The notes under the pieces: generated by a model
Told to the model about the DNA's origin: nothing
Seen by the model: only the letters and a program-made list of their open reading frames with translations
Databases searched by the model: none
Part shown: piece by piece, positions 23,630-32,691 of the stretch
Position numbering within the stretch: position 1 is the stretch's first letter
Layout of the letters: the number at the start of each line of letters is the position of its first letter
Translations under genes and position numbers: made by a program
NCBI GenBank assembly: GCA_963701015.1
Contig: OY969556.1
Span: 3,968,001-4,032,000, forward strand
Length of the DNA stretch: 64,000 bases
Source: MFD09286-c1 sp963701015
GTDB lineage: Bacteria; Bacteroidota; Bacteroidia; Bacteroidales; DTGW01
Reading direction: 5' to 3'

Positions 23630-25789
23630 TTATTTTGCAACAATAATTTTACCCATATATAACTTACCATTCGTACTATTCGATAATGATATGAAATAGA
23701 TTCCCTGGTTCAAATTTGAGGTATTAATTATTGTTTGAGAGTCTTTAATATTATTATATTGAGAAATAAATTTACCGGTAATGTCCGTAATAGTTAAACT
23801 ATATGTTCCTGGCTCAGGTAATTTAAGTGTAGTTTCAGTAACTGAAGGATTAGGATATGTTGAAATTACTCCTATTGTTTTTTCTATATTACGGGTTGAA
23901 ATACCTGTAACAAATGAGCCATAAACACTTATGCCACCTGCTGTTGCAAACCAATAGTTATTTTGTTTATCTATTAAAATAGAATTGATTATATTACTAA
24001 CTAAACCGTATTTAGTGGCAGAAGTTGTATATGAACCCCAAGATTTGCCATCAAATTTGGCCACACCACCTTGTGTACCAGCCAAAATATTATTATTTTC
24101 ATCAACGGCTATAGTTTGGATATTTATATTTACAAGGTGACTTGCACCATTATAAGTTGTCCAGTACGTGCCATCAAATTTTGATATACCTGCTGTACTG
24201 GTGCCAAACCAAACAGCATTATTTTTGTCAATAGCAACAGCATCAACGAAGTAGAACGCCAAAGGGTTTATGGCAGGGATATATGTTTCGAAACTTGTAC
24301 CATTAAAATTTGAAACGCCATTTGCAGTAGCCAGCCAAATATTATTTGATGAAGTATTTGCAATTGCCAATACCGAATTATCAGCTAATCCATTGTCCCA
24401 GGTATAAGTTGTCCAATTAGTTCCATCGTATTTTTGTAACCCTCCACCTTGTGTACCAATCCAGATATTATTTTCATTATCAACGGATAATGCCTGAATA
24501 TAATTATTTGCCAAGCCATCTTGTGTTGTAAAAGTTGACCAGGTTGAGCCATTAAATTCAAGCAATCCATTTGGAGTTCCGGCCCAAATATTATTTTGAG
24601 CATCGGCAACAATTGCTAAAATGTTTTCATTTGTCATTCCTGTTGTTGCATTATAGGTTGTCCAATAGGTTCCATCAAATTTGAGCACTCCGTGGTATGT
24701 TCCAAACCATTTGTTGCCATAACCATCTGTTGTAATAGTATTTACCCTTCTGTCAACAGAATAAGTTTTCCAATTATTACCTATATATTTTGCTGCACCT
24801 TCATATTGCGACCCAAACCAAATATCTCCATTTTTAGCACAAGCAATTGATAAAATTGTGTCATTTCCTATATTAACAAATGGAAATGAATTTGAATTAA
24901 AAAATCCGCTTTTACCAAACATAGTAATTACCGACATTCCCCGATTAGTGCCCGCCCATATATTCCCTTGCTGGTCAACTTTTATGACGTTTACACGGTT
25001 ATTCACTAATCCAATAGTATCGTTAAACATTTTCCAATATAAAACAGTATCAGAAACCACAAATATATTTTGAATTGAATCGAATGTACGAGTTGTGTCA
25101 AATTCAACTCCATTTGGATTGAATTCCGATGCTCCGTTATTAGTGCCGAACCACTTATTCCCATTGTTGTCAATTGCTATTGAATTAACAGTATCGCTTA
25201 AAAGGCCATCTTTTCGGGTATAATTAATCCAATTGGTACCATCATATTCAAATACACCATTTTTTGTAGCAAGCCATTTGTTACCTGATGAATCAATAGC
25301 AATAGAAAATACCCCTTTCGTCAAGCCCACATTTGTATAACTTGTCCATGCTATTTCGTCAAATTTAGATAGACCCGATTTTGTACCAATCCATTTAACA
25401 CCTTTTGAATCTATAACAATTGAATATACCGTATCACTAATTAGACCATCAGCAGTAGTATAAGTTGTCCATGTAGTACCATCAAATTTTGAAATTCCAT
25501 TTTTTGTTCCAAACCATTTGTTCCCCAATGAATCAATTGTTACAGTATAAACTGTATCACTGGCTAATCCATTTATTCTAATATAATTTGTCCAAATACC
25601 ATTAAATTTTGAAACTCCTCCATTAGTTGCAAACCATTGTGCCCCTTCTGCATCAATAGCAATACCATTTACATGATTATCACTTATAGAAATATTAAGT
25701 CTCGTAAAGGGAGTCCAATTTACTGCTGCAATTGACTTAGATGATAATGTTGTTACTATAACTATTACTAAAATTATAATTTTTTTCAT
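23630..25789 (-). CDS. Secreted beta-propeller protein with T9SS type A sorting domain
   Basis: A 719-residue secreted protein. After a signal peptide (MKKIIILVIVIVTTLSSKSIAA) it carries about 14 copies of the two-component-regulator propeller repeat, with the pattern I.ID..GNKWFGT.NG.SKFDG..WTTYT..DGL. They suggest two seven-bladed propellers. The C-terminus is a T9SS type A sorting domain: STYPNPSVTETTLKLPEPG, TDITGKF, LNQGIYFISLSN and the final KIIVAK. In hybrid two-component systems these propellers are periplasmic sensors, but here no kinase domain follows. The likely role is a surface or extracellular binding protein. It is a single gene. Confidence 0.9.
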   Translation of the reverse strand: MKKIIILVIVIVTTLSSKSIAAVNWTPFTRLNISISDNHVNGIAIDAEGAQWFATNGGVSKFNGIWTNYIRINGLASDTVYTVTIDSLGNKWFGTKNGISKFDGTTWTTYTTADGLISDTVYSIVIDSKGVKWIGTKSGLSKFDEIAWTSYTNVGLTKGVFSIAIDSSGNKWLATKNGVFEYDGTNWINYTRKDGLLSDTVNSIAIDNNGNKWFGTNNGASEFNPNGVEFDTTRTFDSIQNIFVVSDTVLYWKMFNDTIGLVNNRVNVIKVDQQGNIWAGTNRGMSVITMFGKSGFFNSNSFPFVNIGNDTILSIACAKNGDIWFGSQYEGAAKYIGNNWKTYSVDRRVNTITTDGYGNKWFGTYHGVLKFDGTYWTTYNATTGMTNENILAIVADAQNNIWAGTPNGLLEFNGSTWSTFTTQDGLANNYIQALSVDNENNIWIGTQGGGLQKYDGTNWTTYTWDNGLADNSVLAIANTSSNNIWLATANGVSNFNGTSFETYIPAINPLAFYFVDAVAIDKNNAVWFGTSTAGISKFDGTYWTTYNGASHLVNINIQTIAVDENNNILAGTQGGVAKFDGKSWGSYTTSATKYGLVSNIINSILIDKQNNYWFATAGGISVYGSFVTGISTRNIEKTIGVISTYPNPSVTETTLKLPEPGTYSLTITDITGKFISQYNNIKDSQTIINTSNLNQGIYFISLSNSTNGKLYMGKIIVAK

Positions 25790-26305
25790 TGATAGAATTA
25801 TATTTAAATTTTGTCAAATATCATTATATGAACAATATACCTAAAAATAAATTTTGTTTATATAGGAATTTTCTTATTGATATATTTATTGCAAAAGCAT
25901 ATTCAATAACTCAAATTTCGAAATCAAAGTTTGGCTTAATATTTTAAGTTTGTGAAGATAAGTAATATTTAATATTAAAAAACATTTGTAATTCAAAAGC
26001 ATCATTTTGATAGGATATTTTTGATAAAATGTTAAATATTTTGTAAATAAATTCAATTTATCAAAAATTTTTTTCTATTGAATTTCGTTTTATAAAATTT
26101 TATAATATTTAAAGATGAAAAATTATTTAACTTATTCTTTTTTGAAAAGAATAAATAATATGTTTTAATAGTTGATTTCAGGAATTGAATAGAATTGAAA
26201 TATATAATTATAAGTGAGCTAAATTATTTGGAAGTAATTTATATACACTCGTCATAAAATAAATAATTGTTATACATCAATTATTATTGAGTAATAAGTA
26301 ATATT
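25790..26305. other. AT-rich intergenic region with a long hairpin
   Basis: About 516 bp of very AT-rich DNA with no supported gene. It holds a long inverted repeat, TTTTTGATAAA at 26018-26028 and TTTATCAAAAA at 26057-26067 (28-nt loop), followed on the plus strand by a run of T. Both neighbours are on the minus strand, so its orientation does not match a terminator for either. No promoter with good spacing was found. Confidence 0.35.
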
Positions 26306-27679
26306 TTAAACAACTTTTCCTATCAACGTTGCCGATGAACATCCTGTAATTTCAACATTCACATAATTTCCTGCTTTAAAGTCACCTCGAGGAAAAATGG
26401 CAACTTTATTTTGTGAAGTTCTGCCAAACAGTTCGTCTTTCGATTTTTTTGAAACACCTTCCACTAATACTTCATAGGTTTTTCCTATATCGTTTTTTTT
26501 GCTTATTTCCGATAATTTATTTTGAAGTGAAATGATCTCAGTTAACCGATGCGATTTAATTTCCTCCGATACATCATCAACCAGATTTTTCTCAGCAAAT
26601 GTTCCCGGGCGGACTGAATATTTGAACATAAAAGCAAAATCATAACCTACTTCTTCCATCAATGTTAGAGTTTCTCTATGATCTTCGTCAGTTTCATTAC
26701 AAAAACCTGCTATAATGTCGGTGGATAAAGAACATTCCGGAATTAATTGTTTTATCATTCTAATCCTATCGAGATATAATTCACGGTTATAGCGACGTTT
26801 CATTAAACCAAGCACTCTGGTGCTGCCCGATTGAACTGGCAAATGAATACTTTTGCAAATATTCGGATATTTTGCAATGGTATAAATGAGTTCATCACTT
26901 ATATCTTTTGGATGTGAAGTGGAAAAACGCACACGTAATAGTGGGCTTATATGAGCAACCATTTCCATTAGTCCGGCAAAATTTACCGATCCTCCGTTTG
27001 GGTTGTTCCAGTAATATGAATTTACATTTTGACCTAATAAAGTTACTTCGTGATAGCCGTTATTAAATATTTCTTCAGCTTCGCGTATAATGCTTTTTGG
27101 GTCACGGCTACGTTCGGCTCCACGAGTAAAAGGCACAACACAATATGTACACATATTGTCACATCCACGCATAATGGATATAAATGCTGAAACCTTATTT
27201 TCATCAAGCCTAACCGGACTTATATCGGCATAAGTTTCTTCATAGGATAGTAAAACATTCGCTGCTTTTTGTCCATTTCCTGCATGTTCTATTAATCTTG
27301 GCAAATCGCGATAAGCATCGGGTCCGGCAATTAAATCAACTGTTTTTTCTTCTTCAAGCAAAGTTTCTTTTAAACGCTCAGCCATACAACCTATAACACC
27401 AACAATTATTGATGGTTTACTTTTTTTTAGTTTCTTAAATTCAAATAATCTGGCCCTTACTTTTGTTTCAGCGTTTTCACGTATTGAGCATGTATTTACC
27501 AGGATTAAATCAGCTTCGTTACTGTTTTCAGTTCGTTGATAACCGTTCTTTTGTAGAATTGAAACAACTACTTCGCTATCATTTACATTCATTTGGCAAC
27601 CATAGGTCTCAATATAAAGTTTTGGTGAACTTTCAGAAATAATATTTTTATTTATACGTAAACTTTCAACATCAAACAT
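26306..27679 (-). CDS. miaB: tRNA-2-methylthio-N6-dimethylallyladenosine synthase
   Basis: A 457-residue radical SAM methylthiotransferase that converts i6A37 to ms2i6A37 in tRNAs reading UNN codons. The N-terminal UPF0004 domain has the three auxiliary-cluster cysteines C28 (YGCQMNVNDSE), C64 (VNTCSIREN) and C98 (GVIGCMAERL). The radical SAM motif is C173-x3-C177-x2-C180 in RGCDNMCTYCVVPFTRG. A TRAM domain ends the protein (EVLVEGVSKKSKDELFGRTSQN). RGCDNMCTYCVVPFTRGxERSR is diagnostic for MiaB rather than MtaB or RimO. An unusually good ribosome binding site precedes the start. Confidence 0.95.
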   Translation of the reverse strand: MFDVESLRINKNIISESSPKLYIETYGCQMNVNDSEVVVSILQKNGYQRTENSNEADLILVNTCSIRENAETKVRARLFEFKKLKKSKPSIIVGVIGCMAERLKETLLEEEKTVDLIAGPDAYRDLPRLIEHAGNGQKAANVLLSYEETYADISPVRLDENKVSAFISIMRGCDNMCTYCVVPFTRGAERSRDPKSIIREAEEIFNNGYHEVTLLGQNVNSYYWNNPNGGSVNFAGLMEMVAHISPLLRVRFSTSHPKDISDELIYTIAKYPNICKSIHLPVQSGSTRVLGLMKRRYNRELYLDRIRMIKQLIPECSLSTDIIAGFCNETDEDHRETLTLMEEVGYDFAFMFKYSVRPGTFAEKNLVDDVSEEIKSHRLTEIISLQNKLSEISKKNDIGKTYEVLVEGVSKKSKDELFGRTSQNKVAIFPRGDFKAGNYVNVEITGCSSATLIGKVV

Positions 27680-27684
27680 TTTAT

Positions 27685-27689
27685 CCTCC
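27685..27689 (-). promoter_or_regulatory. Strong Shine-Dalgarno site of miaB
   Basis: Minus-strand GGAGG lies five bases upstream of the miaB ATG (27677-27679). Most starts in this window have only A-rich leaders, as is usual in Bacteroidota, so this consensus site supports the chosen start and suggests efficient conventional initiation. Confidence 0.5.
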
Positions 27690-27862
27690 GTAATTTTTGC
27701 AAAAATAATGATAATATTAAATTAAGAATTAAGAACAAAGAATCAAGAACCAAAAGCTAAAACCCAATACCTAATACCCAAAATCTAGAATATTGTTATA
27801 AAGGACATTTGGTAGGCAATTTTTATTTCAGGATTAGAAAACAATTGAAATTGATTTAAGTT

Positions 27863-30274
27863 TTATAGCCTGTCGGGTTCAGCTTCTGACATTAATTTAT
27901 AAATAGCATCAAAAACATCTTCGGTATTAGGGTTTGAAAAATAATCGCCATCGGTGGTATATGCAGGACGATGCTCCATTGCTGTAATAGTAATAGGTTT
28001 GCAGTCTAAATATTTCCATGCATCCTGTTCTTCAATTACTTTTTGCATCATATAAGCAGTGGCACCGCCCGGGACGTCTTCATCGAAGAATACAACCTTG
28101 TGTGTTTTCTGAACGGATTTTAGAATTGATTGGTACAAATCGAATGGCAATAGGGTCTGAACATCAATTAATTCAACACTTATACCAAAATTAGCAAGTT
28201 GTTCGACAGCTTCCTGAGCAATTCTGACGCATGAGCCATAAGTGACTAAAGTAACATCAGTACCTTCTGTTATTATTTCGGGAATTCCCAGGGGAACCCT
28301 GAATTCACCAATATTTTCAGGCATTGGCTCCTTTAAACGATAACCATTTAACGATTCAATAACCAAAGCAGTATCCTGACCTTCGAGCAATGTATTATAA
28401 AAACCCGCTGCCTGCGTCATATTCCTGGGCACGCAAACATAAATTCCCCTGATAGAGTTAATTACCATACTTAATGGAGAGCCCGAATGCCAAACTCCTT
28501 CAAGCCTGTGTCCGCGTGTGCTTATTATTAGTGGTGCTGATTGTCCGCCACATGTTCTCCAATGCAATGTGGCAAGGTCATCGCTTAAGGTTTGCAAAGC
28601 AAATAAAAGGTAATCGAAATATTGAATTTCAGCAATTGGCCTAATTCCACGCATAGCCATTCCTATTCCCTGGCCAATTATGGCTGTTTCACGAATGCCG
28701 GTATCAGTTATACGAAATTCGCCATATTTCTCTTGCAATCCTTCGTAGGTTTGATTAACTCCTCCAATTTTTCCAACATCTTCACCAAACGCAATTAGTA
28801 AAGGATATTTTGAAAAAAGTTTATCAAAATTATCACGTATAATTTCACGTCCGTTTACTATTGAAGGATTCTCGGCATAAATAGGTTTTATTTCCTTTAT
28901 ATTTAATGCTGATTTTTCATTTTCGATATATAAATAACTACTATAACGCTCAAAATCATTAAGCTCTTGTAATGAAATCCATTTTGATAATGTGCTTTGT
29001 ATTTCTTTTCGGGTAGGACAATCGTTACAAATTGACCGCAATATTTTCTTGGCTGAACTTAAAATATCTTTACGTATAGGGCTTTGTAACTTTTCCAAAT
29101 CCTTTACAATTATGCCAATTTTATCGACATTTTCGTTGGCACAAATACATGAACTGTTCCCGATAATTTTAAGTAATTCTTTACGTTCTTTGTCTATTGC
29201 CTCAGTATAAGCATTAAAAGCTCGATTACGTGAAGCTATTGCTTCATTTTCGGCACATATTTCTAATCCATCAAGTTCTGATACCGGTGCAATTCCTTTC
29301 TCAATAACCCATTCACGCATTTTTACCAATGGGTCAAATTCATTTTCCCAAGCCAGGCGCTCAGCGCTTTTATAGCGTTCGTGCGATCCTGATGTTGAAT
29401 GACCTAAAGGTTGAACCATTTCTTCAACGTGAAAAACTACAGGTACATGTTCTTTACGGCAACGTTCAATTCCTTCCGAAAACATTTTGCATAAACCTGG
29501 ATAATCCCAACCTTTGGCTTTATACAACAAAATGCCATTCGTATTATTTTCTTTAACAAATCCTTTAATAGCTTCTGAAATACTTGCTTTTACAGTTTGA
29601 ATTTCTTTCGGAACAGAAATGCCATAACCGTCGTCCCAAATGGCTATGGCAAGAGGAACCTGTGCTACACCTGCAGCATTTAGTATTTCCCAAAAATGAC
29701 CTTCGGAAGTACTGGCATCGCCAATGGTACAAAATGTTACTTCGTTACCATTATTTGATAATTCTGGATAATTTTTAAATGAAGGAACATTTCTGAAATA
29801 TTTTGAAGCAAAAGCCAATCCTAATGAACGCGGCATTTGGCCAGCAGTTGGAGAAACATCGGCGGAAGAGTTTTTCATCTTCGAAATTGCTTTCCACGAA
29901 CCATCAGCATTTAAGCTACGTGTTCCAAAGTGATTGTTAAAATTTCGGCCACCATTGTTAGGGTTGAATTTAATATCACTATGGCCATAAAGTAGGGAAA
30001 AAAATTCATCGGGTGTTGACATCCCGGTTGCAAACATAAAGGTTTGGTCGCGGTAATATCCTGAACGCCAATCGCCATTTTTGAAGCATTTGGCAAAGGC
30101 AATTTGCGCTATTTCTTTTCCATCGCCAAAAATTCCGAATTTAGCTTTTCCGTTCAACACTTCTTTTCGTGCTATAATACTCAATTGCCTGCTTAAATGA
30201 GCCAGGTAATAATCGTCAAGGATTTCTTTCTGAAATTCGGTATAAGCTATTTTTTCCTCAAGAACCGAGGTCAT
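27863..30274 (-). CDS. 2-oxo acid dehydrogenase E1, fused alpha and beta subunits
   Basis: An 803-residue thiamine-diphosphate enzyme in which E1 alpha and E1 beta are one chain. The alpha part (about 1-450) has the TPP/Mg motif GDASTSEGHFWEILNAAG...IWDDGYGIS and the loop PLGHSTSGSHERYK. The beta part (from about residue 480) has GEDVGKIGGVNQTYEGLQEKYG, RITDTGIRETAIIGQGIGMA and the C-terminal transketolase domain (VTLVTYGSCVRIAQEAVEQL, FDEDVPGGATAYM). It decarboxylates a branched-chain or related 2-oxo acid and acylates E2 lipoamide. Fused E1s are common in Bacteroidota. E2 and E3 genes are not adjacent. Exact substrate is inferred. Confidence 0.9.
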   Translation of the reverse strand: MTSVLEEKIAYTEFQKEILDDYYLAHLSRQLSIIARKEVLNGKAKFGIFGDGKEIAQIAFAKCFKNGDWRSGYYRDQTFMFATGMSTPDEFFSLLYGHSDIKFNPNNGGRNFNNHFGTRSLNADGSWKAISKMKNSSADVSPTAGQMPRSLGLAFASKYFRNVPSFKNYPELSNNGNEVTFCTIGDASTSEGHFWEILNAAGVAQVPLAIAIWDDGYGISVPKEIQTVKASISEAIKGFVKENNTNGILLYKAKGWDYPGLCKMFSEGIERCRKEHVPVVFHVEEMVQPLGHSTSGSHERYKSAERLAWENEFDPLVKMREWVIEKGIAPVSELDGLEICAENEAIASRNRAFNAYTEAIDKERKELLKIIGNSSCICANENVDKIGIIVKDLEKLQSPIRKDILSSAKKILRSICNDCPTRKEIQSTLSKWISLQELNDFERYSSYLYIENEKSALNIKEIKPIYAENPSIVNGREIIRDNFDKLFSKYPLLIAFGEDVGKIGGVNQTYEGLQEKYGEFRITDTGIRETAIIGQGIGMAMRGIRPIAEIQYFDYLLFALQTLSDDLATLHWRTCGGQSAPLIISTRGHRLEGVWHSGSPLSMVINSIRGIYVCVPRNMTQAAGFYNTLLEGQDTALVIESLNGYRLKEPMPENIGEFRVPLGIPEIITEGTDVTLVTYGSCVRIAQEAVEQLANFGISVELIDVQTLLPFDLYQSILKSVQKTHKVVFFDEDVPGGATAYMMQKVIEEQDAWKYLDCKPITITAMEHRPAYTTDGDYFSNPNTEDVFDAIYKLMSEAEPDRL

Positions 30275-30393
30275 ATTTATTCTATTAGTTTAATAATGTG
30301 TTGAAATTATAATTTCTCAAATTTTAATAAAGTGTATATTTTAACCAGCAATTTGGCAATTTGTTGAATAATTAAAATTCTGAAATTAAAAAA

Positions 30394-32340
30394 TTACCAG
30401 GTATCTGTTCTGAAAGGTACAGCCGGTAAGCCTTCCTTATTATACAAATTAACATCGTTGGGGTCACTTTGCCATGCATATCGCACTGCAACCGGATTTG
30501 CAACTGAATCACATTCAACAATAATTTTATTATTCTCAAGATATGCACGTGCTGGATAGAATTTTTTATCAGTACCGGCAACAGCAAATGCATTAATATA
30601 ACCATATTTATTTTTTATAACAAAACCTGAATCGGCATGAGTAAAATCAACGATAATTTTATTTTTATCAATTGTCATTGATTTATACACCGGTCCTGAA
30701 CATTCGATATTTTGTTTGTAAGCAACTTTCAAAGCAGCAAGTGATAAGCGTTCGCCAACTTCCTTTTTGTTTTTGGGATGAATATTGTGTGATTCACCAA
30801 TATCTACAATTGTTGCCATACCACAATTTGGAACTGTTGAAGCCACAACTGATTGTGATTCCCTTAACATTGCCCAGTCGCCTTCGTTGCTTGATCCTTT
30901 TGAATCAAAGTTTGCTAATTGTACAATTAAAAACGGGAAGTTCCCTTCATCCCAATTTTTGCGCCAACAGCCTATCATCGCAGATAATAAATCCCTGTAT
31001 TTAAATGCATTCGAAACATTATTTTCGCCCTGGTACCAAATTGCGCCTTTTATTCCAAACTGTAATATTGGATTTACCATACCATTAAACAATAACGAAG
31101 GATACAAATTTGGATTATTAGCCGTGAAAGGAGAAGGAAGCGAAATACCAACTTTATACTGCCAATTGCCGGCCAATGTTTTTTTTAAATTATTTGCTGA
31201 AAAATATAAATCATCGTCAGGTCCGTAGAAACCACCACCCCAGCCAAAATCGATTACTTTAACAACCAATAAATTTTTACCAGGAACCAAAACAGATGGA
31301 GCTACATGGTAACTCCTTATTTTATCATATTGGTTCGGGGTTTCTCCAACAAATTGGCCATTTACAAATGTCTTATCGCCATCGTCTATTCTACCCAAAT
31401 TCAAAGTTATACCTGCTTTAACTTCATCGGCAGTAAGGTCAAACTCGGTTTTAAACCATACTACTCCATCAACATCTTTTAAACCCTGAGTTTCCCAATA
31501 TCCCGGGATTTTCATTTCTTTCCATTCGGTGAAGTTGGTTTCAAGTTTAAACCACGATTCTTTTGTTCCAATATCTTCAGTATTTATTTTGTGGTTCCAT
31601 TCTTCCTGCAACTTATCCATGTCTTTCAGCTGTTCCGAAAAGTTTTTGGTCTTTAGTTCTTCCAAATTTTTCCGGTATTCTGGAAAGCCATACATAGTCT
31701 GTATATCTGTCCAGGTTTCAACATCGGTTCCGCCCCAATTGCAGTTTATAAGACCAATTGGAACATCAATCTTTTTTTGAAGGTTGGTAGCAAAAAAGTA
31801 GCCAACTGCCGAAAATGTTGCAACGGTTTTAGGAGTGCAAGTTGTCCATTGCGAAGGCAAAGTATTATTAAGAGGCTTTTCACTAATACGTTTTGGTACT
31901 ACAAAAAGCCTGATTTTTGGCTGATTAGCAGCAGCAATTTCATCAGCACTATTATTCAATTGGTTCATGGAGAACTCCATGTTCGATTGTCCGCCGCAAA
32001 GCCATACATCGCCAATTAAAATGTTAATTAATGTAATTGAATTATTGCCTGAAATAACCATTTCATAAGGGCCACCAGCTGCCATGGGTTTTAAAACAAT
32101 TTTCCATGTACTATCCTGTGAGGCTTTAGTTTTAATATTTTGACCATTGAATTGTATTGAAACTTTTTCGCCTGGTTTAGCCCAACCCCATATATTTATT
32201 GGAATTTCACGTTGCAATACCATATTGCTGTTAATAACTGTGGGAAGTTTTATTTCAGCTTTTGCAGTTGAAAACATTGCACTTAAGTTTAAAATTATAC
32301 CTAATATAAAAATGAATTTGAATTTAAGATTTGTTGTCAT
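30394..32340 (-). CDS. Sialate O-acetylesterase
   Basis: A 648-residue secreted esterase that removes O-acetyl groups from sialic acids or other acetylated glycans. A signal peptide (FIFILGIILNLSAMFSTAKA) is followed by a beta domain, then the SGNH nucleophile S119 in DVWLCGGQSNMEFSM. A galactose-binding-like insertion (VVWFKTEFDLTADEV ... VNGQFVGET) sits in the middle. The block IWYQGENN and the catalytic DIGESHNIHPKNKKEVGERL (Asp-x2-His type) follow. Length is typical of the Bacteroidota SASA family. It shares a region with a type B T9SS protein and a GH39-like enzyme, so it probably works on host or algal glycans outside the cell. Confidence 0.9.
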   Translation of the reverse strand: MTTNLKFKFIFILGIILNLSAMFSTAKAEIKLPTVINSNMVLQREIPINIWGWAKPGEKVSIQFNGQNIKTKASQDSTWKIVLKPMAAGGPYEMVISGNNSITLINILIGDVWLCGGQSNMEFSMNQLNNSADEIAAANQPKIRLFVVPKRISEKPLNNTLPSQWTTCTPKTVATFSAVGYFFATNLQKKIDVPIGLINCNWGGTDVETWTDIQTMYGFPEYRKNLEELKTKNFSEQLKDMDKLQEEWNHKINTEDIGTKESWFKLETNFTEWKEMKIPGYWETQGLKDVDGVVWFKTEFDLTADEVKAGITLNLGRIDDGDKTFVNGQFVGETPNQYDKIRSYHVAPSVLVPGKNLLVVKVIDFGWGGGFYGPDDDLYFSANNLKKTLAGNWQYKVGISLPSPFTANNPNLYPSLLFNGMVNPILQFGIKGAIWYQGENNVSNAFKYRDLLSAMIGCWRKNWDEGNFPFLIVQLANFDSKGSSNEGDWAMLRESQSVVASTVPNCGMATIVDIGESHNIHPKNKKEVGERLSLAALKVAYKQNIECSGPVYKSMTIDKNKIIVDFTHADSGFVIKNKYGYINAFAVAGTDKKFYPARAYLENNKIIVECDSVANPVAVRYAWQSDPNDVNLYNKEGLPAVPFRTDTW

Positions 32341-32691
32341 AGTTTATAGTGAATAAATTACTAGTTATAATTCATTTATTGTTGAACCCTGAAAAGTATT
32401 CATTTTTGAATAAAAATAAAAATGAAATAAATCATTTATTTCTAAACCAAATTTTCTAAAATACATATAACTAATTACCTATGTTATATAATTTTATATT
32501 TACTGGTAATCATAAATTTTATATCAAATATTTTATAAATTTGATTAAGATATTTTAAACTATAGATTTTATCTATTTATTTTCATCGTAACTATATTAA
32601 TTTTTAGTAGTTTGACGAAATACCTTGTTTGTTTATTATATTACTATCAAGTTTGTGTTACAAATAAATAGAATCATTAGATTTTAAATTA
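32341..32691. other. Divergent intergenic region
   Basis: About 350 bp of AT-rich DNA between the leftward sialate O-acetylesterase and the rightward T9SS type B protein. It must contain both promoters. I found no box pair with the expected Bacteroidota spacing and no hairpin or small gene. Confidence 0.3.
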
